A stretch of 33,714 nucleotides of DNA from Rhodanobacteraceae bacterium (lineage in GTDB: Bacteria; Pseudomonadota; Gammaproteobacteria; Xanthomonadales; Rhodanobacteraceae). Under the pieces are notes generated by a model, which had not been told where the DNA came from, searched no databases, and worked only from the letters and a program-made list of their open reading frames with translations. Location: contig JAICHS010000003.1 in the NCBI GenBank assembly GCA_025924775.1, forward strand, positions 1 to 33,714, given 5' to 3'. A program made the translations under genes and the position numbers. Of the stretch, positions 11,301 through 17,953 are shown in pieces; position 1 is the first letter of the stretch; each line of letters begins with the position of its first letter.

Positions 11301-12295
11301 GATACCGAAAATCCCGTAAGGCCGGCCTTGGGCTTGCCGCCCCGACCCACCGCACCTTCATCGCGAATCTCGCCGCCGGAACCGGTGGCCGCGCCCGGCC
11401 ACGGCGAAATCGCGGTCGGATGGTTGTGGGTTTCCACCTTGATGGCGTAGGGGATGGCTTCCGGATGTGCGCGCCACGTGCCGTCGGCATCCGCGAAGAA
11501 ACGCGCACCTTCGGAACCTTCGATCACGGCGGCGTTGTCGTGGTAAGCCGACAAGGTGTACGCGGGCGACGCTTGGTGCGTCGTGCGGATCAGGTCGAAC
11601 AGGCTGGCCGTTTGCGGCGCGCCATCGACGCTGAAGCTGGCGTTGAAGACCTTGTGCCGGCAGTGCTCGGAATTGGCCTGCGCGAACATCACCAGTTCGG
11701 CGTCGGTCGGGTCGCGGCCGATCCGGGCATAGTTGTCGGCAAGGTAGTCGATTTCATCCGGCGCCAGGGCCAAGCCGAGTTCACCGTTGGCGCGCTGCAG
11801 CGCCGCTCCCGGGTCCGCGCCCAGCGCCACGTTGCCCAGTGGCCCCGCGTGGCCCGAGATGAAAATGCGCGCTGCGTCCGTCAGCTTCAGCAGCACGGAC
11901 TGCGTCATCGGGTCGTGCAACGCGGTTGCGACCGCCGCGAACGCAGGATCGGCTTGCGCGGGCAGGTGGTCGATCAGGAAGGCGGTGCCGCGTTCGACCC
12001 GCGCCACGGGGATGCCCACGTGATGCGCGATGTCGGTGGCCTTGGACGACCACGGTGACCGCGTGCCCAGCCGCGGCACCACCCACAGCGATGCGTCGGC
12101 GGGAGGGGCCTCGGTGGCGTCCAGCACTTCCGCGAGGCGCTTGTACAACGCCGGCGCCAGCGGCGACTGCGATTCGACGAAATACACGTGCCGTGCACCG
12201 CGCACGTGGATGTTTTTCGAGATGGCCGCAAGACGCTGGTTGAGGCGATCGAGGCGAAAATCCGACAGCGCACTGCGCCCGTCGAGGACGATCAT
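8387..12295 (-). CDS. purL: Phosphoribosylformylglycinamidine synthase (large PurL)
   Basis: This 1302-aa enzyme catalyses the fourth step of purine synthesis: FGAR + glutamine + ATP to FGAM. The order is an N-terminal PurS-like domain, a linker with NSEHCRHKVFNA, two AIR-synthase-type ATP domains (KVETHNHPTAISPWPGAATGS and VGKDSLSMRTLW mark them), and a C-terminal class I glutamine amidotransferase. The latter has the nucleophile in GMCNGCQM (near residue 1146) and His/Glu in MPHPERVFR. All motifs are intact. Oddity: residues about 580-602 (LPSGPLPPQAREGKE region) form a loop roughly 16 residues longer than in E. coli. It is encoded by a palindromic repeat at 10490-10545. The stop is 87 bp from the convergent Rieske gene. 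Confidence 0.98.
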   Translation of the reverse strand: MIVLDGRSALSDFRLDRLNQRLAAISKNIHVRGARHVYFVESQSPLAPALYKRLAEVLDATEAPPADASLWVVPRLGTRSPWSSKATDIAHHVGIPVARVERGTAFLIDHLPAQADPAFAAVATALHDPMTQSVLLKLTDAARIFISGHAGPLGNVALGADPGAALQRANGELGLALAPDEIDYLADNYARIGRDPTDAELVMFAQANSEHCRHKVFNASFSVDGAPQTASLFDLIRTTHQASPAYTLSAYHDNAAVIEGSEGARFFADADGTWRAHPEAIPYAIKVETHNHPTAISPWPGAATGSGGEIRDEGAVGRGGKPKAGLTGFSVSHLRIPNLPRPWEAERPLPPRVASAFEIMRDGPLGAAGFNNEFGRPCLAGYFRTFELETGTPGMRHGYDKPIMLAGGVANIRPMLVRKNKLVPGDHVIVLGGPAMLIGLGGGAASSMAAGASSAALDYASVQRDNPEMQRRCQEVIDASCAFGGASPIVAIHDVGAGGLSNAIPELLHDSGVGGDIDLDAVPSDDPQLSPMQIWCNESQERYVLGVHPVDLERFRATCARERCPFAAVGVATEGQRLIVSRLQTAPHLPSGPLPPQAREGKETVIDMDLAMLLGKPPRMQRDATRVRPQLDIIPDLTGIGLDDAIERVLRMPAVADKAFLIHIGDRSVGGLCARDQLAGPWQVPVSDCAVTLADFEGYAGEAMAMGERAPVAVLDGAASARMALGEALTNLIAAPVAKLDEVRLSANWMAAIGHAGEDAALFDAVQAVSQQLCPPLGISIPVGKDSLSMRTLWRDGEREQRTIAPVSLIVSAFARVADVRNTLTPQVRMDAGDTELWLLDLGAGRDRLGGSVLTQAYERGGGMPPDFDDPARLRNLFDGIRAACAQNLLLAYHDRSDGGVIVTLLEMAFAGHCGLEIVLDDWADSALRALFNEELGAVVQVRADDHAAFAAIVAAHGLAGMARVIARPKAKLGIKLYVGDETVAKWNWQKLMGAWHETSHAMQRLRDNPASADAERDWRCDDDDPGLTARLSFDPADDIAAPYIAKGARPRVAVLREQGVNGQVEMAAAFTRAGFDAIDVHMSDLVEGRHRLEEFAGFAACGGFSYGDVLGAGRGWAASILYHDELRESFATFFADESKFAVGMCNGCQMLSQLKSIIPGAEHWPTFQRNASEQYEARLVTLEVLDAGSILFRGMAGSRIPIVTAHGEGRAVFADGDKAGRATACVRFVDNRGKATEVFPLNPNGSPEGLAGFTAADGRVTILMPHPERVFRTAQMSWHPREWGEDSPWMRIFRNARAFVG
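10493..10545 (-). repeat. Palindromic repeat inserted in frame within purL
   Basis: On the plus strand CCCTTCCCGC (10493-10502) pairs with GCGGGGGAAGGG (10507-10518) around the loop GCTT, with a two-base bulge. A second GC-rich segment (GGCCCGGAAGGCAGATGGGG) follows. The combination CATCTGCC-TTCCGGG-CCCCTTCCCCCGCAAGCG (minus strand, given in parts) resembles the extragenic CGCAAGCG-type palindromes common in proteobacterial intergenic DNA. Here it lies inside purL and is translated as LPSGPLPPQAREGKE without disturbing the frame. Confidence 0.8.
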
Positions 12296-12379
12296 GGCGA
12301 TGGCAACCGCGTCCGTGGTGGACCGCGAATTATATCAGCGGGCGCGCAGAGCCCCGCGTGGGTGCGGGCATCGCTGCGT

Positions 12380-12934
12380 TCAGAACGTCAGCCACCAGCA
12401 GTCGCCGGAACGGACGATGCCGAAATCGCGCGTACCCCCCGCGTCACCACCGGTGGACACGTTCAGGCCCGTGGGTGGCTGGGTGGCAGCCGGCGCAGTG
12501 GAAGCTGCGGCTGGCAGCGCGCCGGCGTTGAAATCCGGTGGCCTGGCCGCCGGGGTGAAGACGATGCCGGTCAGGGGCTGGCGCAGCCAGCGGGCCAGTG
12601 ACTGCAGCGTCGCGCGTGCGGAAGCCTGACCCGTGCCGCGCCACAGGACCAGCCCGGACAACTGGTTGACATCATGCGCGGCGAACGCGCCCGCAATGGC
12701 TTGCCGCAGCGCCTGCGGCGAAGCCGCACACACGCTGCCGGCGCCGCTGGCCGGGGAGGCTGACGGTGCGCCGCCTGGCGCGGGTGCCGGCGTGGCGCAG
12801 GGCTGGCCGGAAAACTCGGGTTCGCCGTGCGCGCCGATGCAGCGATGGATCGGTTGGGTGGCCTGCGCGTGGACCTGTGGCGCGCAGGCAAGCAGCGCGA
12901 ACAGGCACAGGCATTGCAAGGACAACGTACGCAT
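12380..12934 (-). CDS. Secreted DUF4124-like protein of unknown function
   Basis: This 184-aa protein has a cleavable signal peptide (MRTLSLQCLCLFALLACAPQVHA, likely cut after the AxA at about residue 23). A short DUF4124-like motif follows (IHRCIGAHGEPEFSGQPC), then an Ala/Pro/Gly-rich linker. A folded part at about residues 68-125 (ASPQALRQAIAGAFAAHDVNQLSGLVLWRG) comes next, followed by a second low-complexity segment and the ending DFGIVRSGDCWWLTF. DUF4124 proteins are periplasmic with no settled function. The conserved cysteines suggest one or two disulfides. It lies between metF and purL on the same strand, 84 bp before purL. Confidence 0.75.
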   Translation of the reverse strand: MRTLSLQCLCLFALLACAPQVHAQATQPIHRCIGAHGEPEFSGQPCATPAPAPGGAPSASPASGAGSVCAASPQALRQAIAGAFAAHDVNQLSGLVLWRGTGQASARATLQSLARWLRQPLTGIVFTPAARPPDFNAGALPAAASTAPAATQPPTGLNVSTGGDAGGTRDFGIVRSGDCWWLTF

Positions 12935-12958
12935 CGCCGCCAGTGTAGCCGGCGGGTG

Positions 12959-13798
12959 TCAGTTGCCGGCCACGGCGTCCAGGCGCTGCAGCATCGCCAG
13001 CGTCGCGCGCGCGCGGTTCAAGGTGTAGACGTGCAACCCCGGCGCGCCGCCATCCAGCAGGCGCCGGCACATGGCCGCCACCACGTCGGCGCCGAACGTG
13101 CGCACCGCCTCGGCATCGTCGCTGTAGGCGAGCATGCGCTTGCCGATCCAGCGCGGGATCTCCGCACCGCACATTTCCGAGAACCGGCGCAACTGCGCGA
13201 AGTTCGCGATCGGCATGATGCCCGGCACGATCGGGATTGTGACACCGGCTGCACGGGCATCGTCCACGAACCGGAAGTAGGCGTCGGCGTTGAAGAAATA
13301 CTGCGTGATTGCGCCGTCCGCGCCGGCCTCGACCTTGGCCTTGAAGTGCGCAAGATCCGCCTGCGCGTGGTCGGATTGCGGATGGCATTCTGGGTAGCAC
13401 GCCACCTCGATGTGGAACCAGCCGTCGTGTTCGTGGCGGATGAAATCCACCAACTCCGAGGCATAGCGAAAGTCACCCGGCGAAGCCATGCCCGAGGGCA
13501 GGTCGCCGCGCAACGCGACGATGCGCTTGCAGCCGAGTTCGCGGTAATCGTTCAGCAGCGCGCGGATTTCATCGCGCGAGCCGCCCATGCACGATACGTG
13601 CGGGGCGACTTCAAACCCGTGGTTCTCGCGCAATTCCCGCACCGTGCGTGGCGTGTGCGTGAGGGTGGAACCGCCGGCGCCGAAGGTGACGCTGACGAAT
13701 TCGGGCGCCAGCGCCTTCAGTTTCGGCAAGGCGCGGTCCAGTTGCGCGCGCTGCTCGTCGGTCTTGGGTGGGAAGAACTCCAGCGAGATCGGGGTCAT
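12959..13798 (-). CDS. metF: 5,10-methylenetetrahydrofolate reductase
   Basis: This flavoenzyme makes 5-methyl-THF for methionine synthesis. From ATG 13798 it has 279 residues. ATG 13804 is also possible, and I see no strong Shine-Dalgarno at either. The TIM-barrel signatures are present: ISLEFFPPKT at the N-terminus (Glu of the FEFFPP motif), VSVTFGAGGST, RIVALRGDLP, and FFNADAYFRFVDDARAAGVTIPIVPGIMPI. Length is near the bacterial norm (about 275-296). A short inverted repeat TATCTT-n6-AAGATA lies 18-35 bp upstream of the start and may be an operator for a methionine-cycle regulator. The DUF4124-like gene follows downstream after a 24-bp gap, so the two may be cotranscribed. Confidence 0.97.
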   Translation of the reverse strand: MTPISLEFFPPKTDEQRAQLDRALPKLKALAPEFVSVTFGAGGSTLTHTPRTVRELRENHGFEVAPHVSCMGGSRDEIRALLNDYRELGCKRIVALRGDLPSGMASPGDFRYASELVDFIRHEHDGWFHIEVACYPECHPQSDHAQADLAHFKAKVEAGADGAITQYFFNADAYFRFVDDARAAGVTIPIVPGIMPIANFAQLRRFSEMCGAEIPRWIGKRMLAYSDDAEAVRTFGADVVAAMCRRLLDGGAPGLHVYTLNRARATLAMLQRLDAVAGN

Positions 13799-13815
13799 CG
13801 GCATCCGGGTCAATA

Positions 13816-13833
13816 TATCTTTCCATCAAGATA
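13816..13833 (-). promoter_or_regulatory. Inverted repeat upstream of metF (operator candidate)
   Basis: TATCTT (13816-13821) and AAGATA (13828-13833) form a perfect 6-bp inverted repeat with a 6-nt spacer, in an A/T-rich island in an otherwise GC-rich region. Position and symmetry suit a dimeric repressor. ArsR-type SahR is a candidate because it controls methionine-cycle genes in many Proteobacteria, but I cannot confirm its consensus from memory. Confidence 0.35.
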
Positions 13834-13866
13834 AAGAGAATGCTCGACGGATGCAACGCCCAAACC

Positions 13867-13894
13867 AAAACCGCCGGCTGGCGCCGGCGGTTTT
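13867..13894 (-). terminator. Intrinsic terminator downstream of the class I aldolase gene (bidirectional)
   Basis: AAAACCGCCGGC (13867-13878) pairs perfectly with GCCGGCGGTTTT (13883-13894) around a TGGC loop. The stem is GC rich with a T4 tract on either strand. It lies about 70 nt past the aldolase stop and upstream of metF, so it separates the two minus-strand units. Confidence 0.8.
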
Positions 13895-13965
13895 ATGTAG
13901 GACGGGTACAACCCGCCATTAATGCATGGACAGGCGGGTGCGCTGCGCGCTTCCCGCCCCCTGCC

Positions 13966-14976
13966 TTACGCGGCTTTCTTCCACTGGCCCAGTGCAGCCA
14001 GCCCGTTGTCGCGCGCGCGTTCGACCACGATCTTCTGTGCGGCGCCGAAGTTGCCCGCCATGTCCTTGGACCACAGGTGCAGCGCGGCCTGCTGCATCGC
14101 GCGGCCGTACGAGAACGACAGCGGCCACGGATGCGGGCCCAGGCGGTTCATGGCGTTCAAGTGCGCAGTGGCGTCCTCGTCGCTCTGGCCGCCGGACAGG
14201 AACACGATGCCCGGCAGCACCGCCGGTACCGTGGATTTCAGGCACAGGATGGTCGATTCGGCCACTTCCTCGAGGTCGGCCTGCTCGGGGCAATCCTTGC
14301 CGGATACGACCATGCTGGCCTTCAGGATCGTGCCTTCCAGCATCACGTTGTGCTCGTACAGCGCGCCAAACAGCGAGCGCAGTGTCGCTTCGGTGACCTC
14401 GAAGCAGGTTTCGATGTCATGGTCGCCGTCCATCAGCACCTCGGGTTCGACCATTGGCACCAGGCCGGCTTCCTGGCACAGCGCGGCGTAGCGCGCCAGC
14501 GCGTGGGTGTTGGCGTCGATGCAGGTGGAACTGGGCATGTCCTCGCCGATCGTGATCACCGCGCGCCACTTGGCGAATTCGGCGCCCAGCTTCACGTATT
14601 CCTCCAGCCGCCCGCGCAGCCCGTCGAGGCCTTCGGTGACCAGTTCGCCCGGAAAACCGGCCAGCGGCTTGGCACCCATGTCGACCTTGATGCCGGGGAT
14701 GATGCCGGCGTCCTTCATGATCTTGGTGAAGGGCACGCCCGCCTTGCTGGACTGGCGAATGGTTTCGTCATACAAGATTGCGCCCGAGATGTGCTGGGCC
14801 AGACCCGGCGCGGTCAGCAGCATTTCGCGGTAGGCGCGGCGATTTTCCTCGCTGTCGGGTACGCCGACGGCGTCGAAGCGCTTCTTGATGGTGCCCGAGG
14901 ATTCGTCGATCGCGATGATGCCCTTGCCCGGCGCGACCATGGCCTGCGCGACGGCTTCCATTTGATCGATGCTCAT
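13966..14976 (-). CDS. fba: Class I fructose-bisphosphate aldolase
   Basis: This 336-aa Schiff-base aldolase of the eukaryotic type cleaves fructose-1,6-bisphosphate to DHAP and glyceraldehyde-3-phosphate. Signatures are GKGIIAIDESSGTIKKRF near residue 18, PGIKVDMGAKPLAG, and VLEGTILKASMV-type sequence with the Schiff-base lysine at K219. ATG 14976 starts the conserved part; open frame up to 15009 (MPAHRHHRD) is not conserved-looking. GGGA lies about 10 nt upstream. A plausible -10 (TATACT on the minus strand, 15009-15014) lies about 33 nt upstream of the start, but no good -35 is seen. The class I enzyme is unusual among gammaproteobacteria in general but normal in Xanthomonadales. It ends in the terminator at 13867-13894. 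Confidence 0.97.
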   Translation of the reverse strand: MSIDQMEAVAQAMVAPGKGIIAIDESSGTIKKRFDAVGVPDSEENRRAYREMLLTAPGLAQHISGAILYDETIRQSSKAGVPFTKIMKDAGIIPGIKVDMGAKPLAGFPGELVTEGLDGLRGRLEEYVKLGAEFAKWRAVITIGEDMPSSTCIDANTHALARYAALCQEAGLVPMVEPEVLMDGDHDIETCFEVTEATLRSLFGALYEHNVMLEGTILKASMVVSGKDCPEQADLEEVAESTILCLKSTVPAVLPGIVFLSGGQSDEDATAHLNAMNRLGPHPWPLSFSYGRAMQQAALHLWSKDMAGNFGAAQKIVVERARDNGLAALGQWKKAA

Positions 14977-15034
14977 GACAGTGTCCCGGTGGTGTCGGTG
15001 GGCCGGCAAGTATAGGCGAGTAGGGGATTATTTT

Positions 15035-15151
15035 TGTGCAATCGTCCCTGATGGCCGCGTCACTGCGCCCGAGGCCGCATCGAGAGCTAGCCTCGTGCTG
15101 CACCAGAACGGCCGTCCATGGCCTGACTTCTCACCAAAGCTGCTTCGCTCG
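15035..15151 (+). repeat. Interspersed ~115-nt intergenic repeat, copy 4
   Basis: It begins TGTGCAATCGTCCCTGATGG. The 3' half GAACGGCCGTCCATGGCCTGACTTCTCACCAAAGCTGCTTCG matches copies 3 and 5 (given here only as the region 15109-15151). It fills most of the gap 14977-15167 between the aldolase start and the TonB-C-like gene. Confidence 0.65.
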
Positions 15152-15167
15152 TACTGTCAGGAGATGG

Positions 15168-15605
15168 CTATCGATACCCTTGGGGGAAATCCTTGAGGAC
15201 GCAGGCATCGGTGATCCGCTTGCGCGCGGCCGGGTTGGCGGGCAGGTTGAACGGAACGATGAGGTAGGTGAACACCGGTTCGTGAACGGCGTTCTTGTCG
15301 CCGGGTGCGTAGTGCATGTCCTTGACCGCGCTGGCGGCGACGGTTTTCAGGTCGCCGGCCGGAATCGTCTTGCGCACCACGATGTCGCGGGTCACGCCGT
15401 CCGAGCCGACCATGTAGGTGACGGCGGCGCAGGTGGGTTTCTCGAGGTTCACGCCGCTGTTGGGCACGTCCACGTTGAGCGAGGTGTTGGTCATCACCCA
15501 GTAGCTGTTCAACTGGTCGGGTTGGACGACCTTGATGTTGGGGCCGACCGCGGCAAAGGCACTTCCCGCGACCAGGACACAAACGAGGCTGGCAAGGCGG
15601 TTCAT
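15168..15605 (-). CDS. Periplasmic TonB C-terminal-like protein, coupled to pyk
   Basis: This 145-aa protein has a signal peptide (MNRLASLVCVLVAGSAFA, cut near residue 18). One domain follows that resembles the TonB C-terminal fold: CAAVTYMVGSDGVTRDIVVRKTIP, then a helix, then MHYAPGDKNAVHEPVFTYLIVPF. It lacks the N-terminal membrane anchor and Pro-rich spacer of true TonB, so it is not an energy transducer by itself. Its ATG overlaps the pyk TGA as ATGA (15602-15605), implying translational coupling. Why a secreted TonB-C-like domain should be coupled to pyruvate kinase is unknown. Family assignment is from pattern only. Confidence 0.8.
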   Translation of the reverse strand: MNRLASLVCVLVAGSAFAAVGPNIKVVQPDQLNSYWVMTNTSLNVDVPNSGVNLEKPTCAAVTYMVGSDGVTRDIVVRKTIPAGDLKTVAASAVKDMHYAPGDKNAVHEPVFTYLIVPFNLPANPAARKRITDACVLKDFPQGYR

Positions 15606-17080
15606 CCCAGGTCCCTCAGGCTTTCGGCAATCCCGTCCGCGCCGACGCTCAGCAGCTTGAGCGTGTTGGTGCCGCCGCCGCGACCGGTGTGATCGCCATG
15701 CGTCACCAGCACGCGATCGCCCTCGGCCAGGTCGCCGCGCTGGAACAACTGCCGCACGGCCTCGCGGACCACTTGGCGCACACCCAGCGTGGGCGTGGCC
15801 CGGATGTCGAACGGCATCGGCTTGACGTCGCGCAACAGCACCATCCGCCGGCGCGCCTCGGCGCTGGGCGTAAGCGCGTAGATGGGCACCGCCGAGCGGT
15901 AGCGCGACAGCCATTGCGCGGTGGTGCCGGACTCGGTGAGCGCGACGATCGCGCGCACCGGCAACTGCGTGGCCAGGAACATCGCCGCCATCGCGATGGC
16001 CTGGTCGGTGCGGTCCAGCCGGTGCGTGTGCGTGGAAATGTCCTCGGCCGGCTCGAACTGGCGCTCGGCGCCCAGGCAGATGCGGCTCATCGCCGCCACC
16101 GCGACGTCGGGATGCTTGCCGGCCGCGGATTCGGCTGACAGCATCACCGCGTCGGTACCGTCGATCACGGCGTTGGCGACGTCCAGTACTTCGGCGCGGG
16201 TCGGAATGGGCGATTCCACCATCGACTGCAGCATCTGGGTGGCCGTGATCACGGCACGGTTGCGCACCAGGGCCTCGCGGATGATCTTCTTCTGCAGGCC
16301 GGGCAGTTCGGCGTCGCCGATCTCGACGCCCAGATCGCCGCGCGCGACCATCACGGCGTCGGAAGCGTCGATGATTTCCTCCAGCCTGTCGATGGCTTCG
16401 GCGCGTTCGATCTTGGCGACCAGCCAGGCATCGCCGCCGGCTTCGTGCAGCAGCTTGCGGGCTTCCTCGATGTCGGCGGCCGAACGCACGAACGATACCG
16501 CAAGAAAATCCGCCTTCAGTTGCGCCGCCAACTTGATGTCGGCGCGATCTTTGTCCGACAACGCGTCCAGTGACAACCCGCCGCCCCTGCGGTTGAGGCC
16601 CTTGCGGTCGGACAGCTTGCCGCCGATTGTGACCTTGCAATGGATCTGCGTGTCTGCGATCGACATCACTTCCAGTTCGACCAGACCGTCGTCCAGCAGC
16701 AGATGATCGGCGGGTTTCACGTCCACCGGCAGCCCGCGGTAGCTGACGCCCACGCGCGTGGCGTCGCCCGGCGCGGCGTCGGCGCTGCAATCCAGGGTGA
16801 AATCGGCGCCGGCTTCGAGCTGGACCGGGCCATTCGCGAACGTTTCGATGCGGATCTTTGGGCCCTGCAGGTCGGCCAGCACGCCCACTTCGCGCCCCAG
16901 CGCGGTCGCCGTGACGTAGGCGTCGTGCGCGCGTCTCAGGTGGTCTTCGGGCTTGCCGTGGGACAGGTTCAACCGGATGACGTCCACGCCCGCGCGCAGC
17001 GTGCGTTCGAGCACGCCAGGCGCGTCGGTGGCGGGGCCGAGGGTGGCGACGATGCGGGTGCGACGGGTTTTGGCGATCAT
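15602..17080 (-). CDS. pyk: Pyruvate kinase
   Basis: This 492-aa enzyme converts PEP + ADP to pyruvate + ATP, the last step of glycolysis. Motifs in order: RRTRIVATLGPATDAP at the N-terminus, VIRLNLSHG, LADLQGPKIRIETF, the B-domain (about residues 70-165), LAVSFVRSAADI, AKIERAEAIDRLEEI, MVARGDLGVEIGDAELPGLQKK (substrate/metal loop), TATQMLQSMVESPIPTRAE and DGTDAVMLSAESAAGKHP, then the C-terminal allosteric domain. Length suits the 470-490 aa type. The stop overlaps the next gene (ATGA). A repeat-bearing gap follows before ppa; pyk is in the same orientation as ppa but 177 bp downstream of it. Confidence 0.98.
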   Translation of the reverse strand: MIAKTRRTRIVATLGPATDAPGVLERTLRAGVDVIRLNLSHGKPEDHLRRAHDAYVTATALGREVGVLADLQGPKIRIETFANGPVQLEAGADFTLDCSADAAPGDATRVGVSYRGLPVDVKPADHLLLDDGLVELEVMSIADTQIHCKVTIGGKLSDRKGLNRRGGGLSLDALSDKDRADIKLAAQLKADFLAVSFVRSAADIEEARKLLHEAGGDAWLVAKIERAEAIDRLEEIIDASDAVMVARGDLGVEIGDAELPGLQKKIIREALVRNRAVITATQMLQSMVESPIPTRAEVLDVANAVIDGTDAVMLSAESAAGKHPDVAVAAMSRICLGAERQFEPAEDISTHTHRLDRTDQAIAMAAMFLATQLPVRAIVALTESGTTAQWLSRYRSAVPIYALTPSAEARRRMVLLRDVKPMPFDIRATPTLGVRQVVREAVRQLFQRGDLAEGDRVLVTHGDHTGRGGGTNTLKLLSVGADGIAESLRDLG

Positions 17081-17123
17081 GCCTTCACGCTAGCACGTTT
17101 GTTTGTGTGACCGTTTACTGGTG

Positions 17124-17238
17124 GTGCGATCGATCCCTGATCGCCGCTTCGCTGGAGCCCATCGCAACTTGGTGGCCCTGAAGCCGCCAGCTTCAGAACG
17201 TCCTTCCATGGGCTGACTGTTCACAACAGCGGCTGCGA
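17124..17238 (+). repeat. Interspersed ~115-nt intergenic repeat, copy 5
   Basis: It runs from GTGCGATCGATCCCTGATCG to CACAACAGCGGCTGCG. The 3' half GAACGTCCTTCCATGGGCTGACT is the clearest match to copies 1, 3 and 4. Short inverted ends are visible (CCGCT near 17145, AGCGG near 17227). It lies in the gap 17081-17257 between pyk and ppa. Confidence 0.65.
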
Positions 17239-17257
17239 CCGACTCACGTTGCCACGC

Positions 17258-17806
17258 CTAGAACCTGGGTTTTTCCGGCGCTTGCAGGTAACGGCTCACC
17301 GATACGCGGATTTCTTCGCGCGCGGCGGCCGCATCGCCCCAACCCATCACTTTCACCCACTTGCCGGATTCGAGGTCCTTGTAGTGCTCGAAGAAGTGCG
17401 CGATGCGGTCGCGCCAGTGCTGCGGGGCGTCGGCAATTTCGTGGATGTGCGCATAACCCCGGAACACCTTGTCGTTGGGCACGACGACCACCTTGGTGTC
17501 GTGGCCCGCCTCGTCGTCCATGTTCAGCATACCGACCGGGCGACAACGAATCACGGATCCCGCGACCAGCGGCAGCGGCAGCAACACCAGTGCGTCGGCC
17601 GGATCGCCGTCACCCGACAGCGTATTCGGGATGTAGCCGTAGTTGCACGGATAGCGCATCGGCGTGGACAGCACGCGATCGACGAAGATCGCGCCGGACG
17701 CCTTGTCCACCTCGTATTTGACGGGCTCGGCATCCTTGGGGATTTCGATGACGACGTTGACGTCGTCCGGCACGTCGCGGCCGGCGGTGACGAGATCCAG
17801 GCCCAT
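17258..17806 (-). CDS. ppa: Soluble inorganic pyrophosphatase (family I)
   Basis: This 182-aa cytoplasmic enzyme hydrolyses PPi to 2 Pi. The family signature DGDPADALV is at residues 66-74 (metal ligands D66, D68 and D71). Other conserved stretches are EIPKDAEPVKYEVDK, RYPCNYGYIPNTL, PVGMLNMDDEAGHDTKVVVVP and FFEHYKDLESGKWVKVMGW. ATG 17806 is preferred: GAGGA lies about 8 nt upstream, and the longer open frame to 17863 runs into a palindromic repeat. A second, membrane pyrophosphatase (hppA) lies 2.4 kb away, and a PPi-consuming phosphofructokinase 5.6 kb away, so PPi has several users in this region. Confidence 0.98.
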   Translation of the reverse strand: MGLDLVTAGRDVPDDVNVVIEIPKDAEPVKYEVDKASGAIFVDRVLSTPMRYPCNYGYIPNTLSGDGDPADALVLLPLPLVAGSVIRCRPVGMLNMDDEAGHDTKVVVVPNDKVFRGYAHIHEIADAPQHWRDRIAHFFEHYKDLESGKWVKVMGWGDAAAAREEIRVSVSRYLQAPEKPRF

Positions 17807-17857
17807 GGGTTTGTCCTCGCGAAAGCTGGCGATTTTACGCGAGTCACCCAAAATCGG

Positions 17858-17949
17858 GGTCAAAAACCGGGGTCAGAGTCAATTTTGTTTGAGGTAGTCA
17901 TGTTGCAGAAAGACTTTGCCCGATATTGACTCTGACCCCGGTTTTGACC
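17858..17949. repeat. Palindromic element of the GGGGTCAGAGT family (intergenic copy)
   Basis: The left arm 17858-17883 and right arm 17925-17949 are exact reverse complements except for one extra A in the left arm. They carry the shared core GGGGTCAGAGT / ACTCTGACCCC, and CAAT / ATTG as the inner end. The 41-nt loop (17884-17924) is unlike the loop of the copy in mpl. It fills the gap between the prolyl oligopeptidase stop (17954) and the ppa start (17806). From general knowledge, GGGGTCAGAGT-type ends often accompany IS200/REP-associated Y1 transposases. No such gene is in this window. Confidence 0.85.
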
Positions 17950-17953
17950 GGTT

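Noticed and set aside
15606..16790. Upstream continuation of the TonB-C-like frame through pyk
   Set aside because: The sequence upstream of Met at 15605 is Arg/Gly-rich shadow of pyk. A signal peptide begins exactly at 15605.
17807..17863. Longer ppa start upstream of 17806
   Set aside because: The extension enters the palindromic element, lacks conservation character, and 17806 has a good Shine-Dalgarno.
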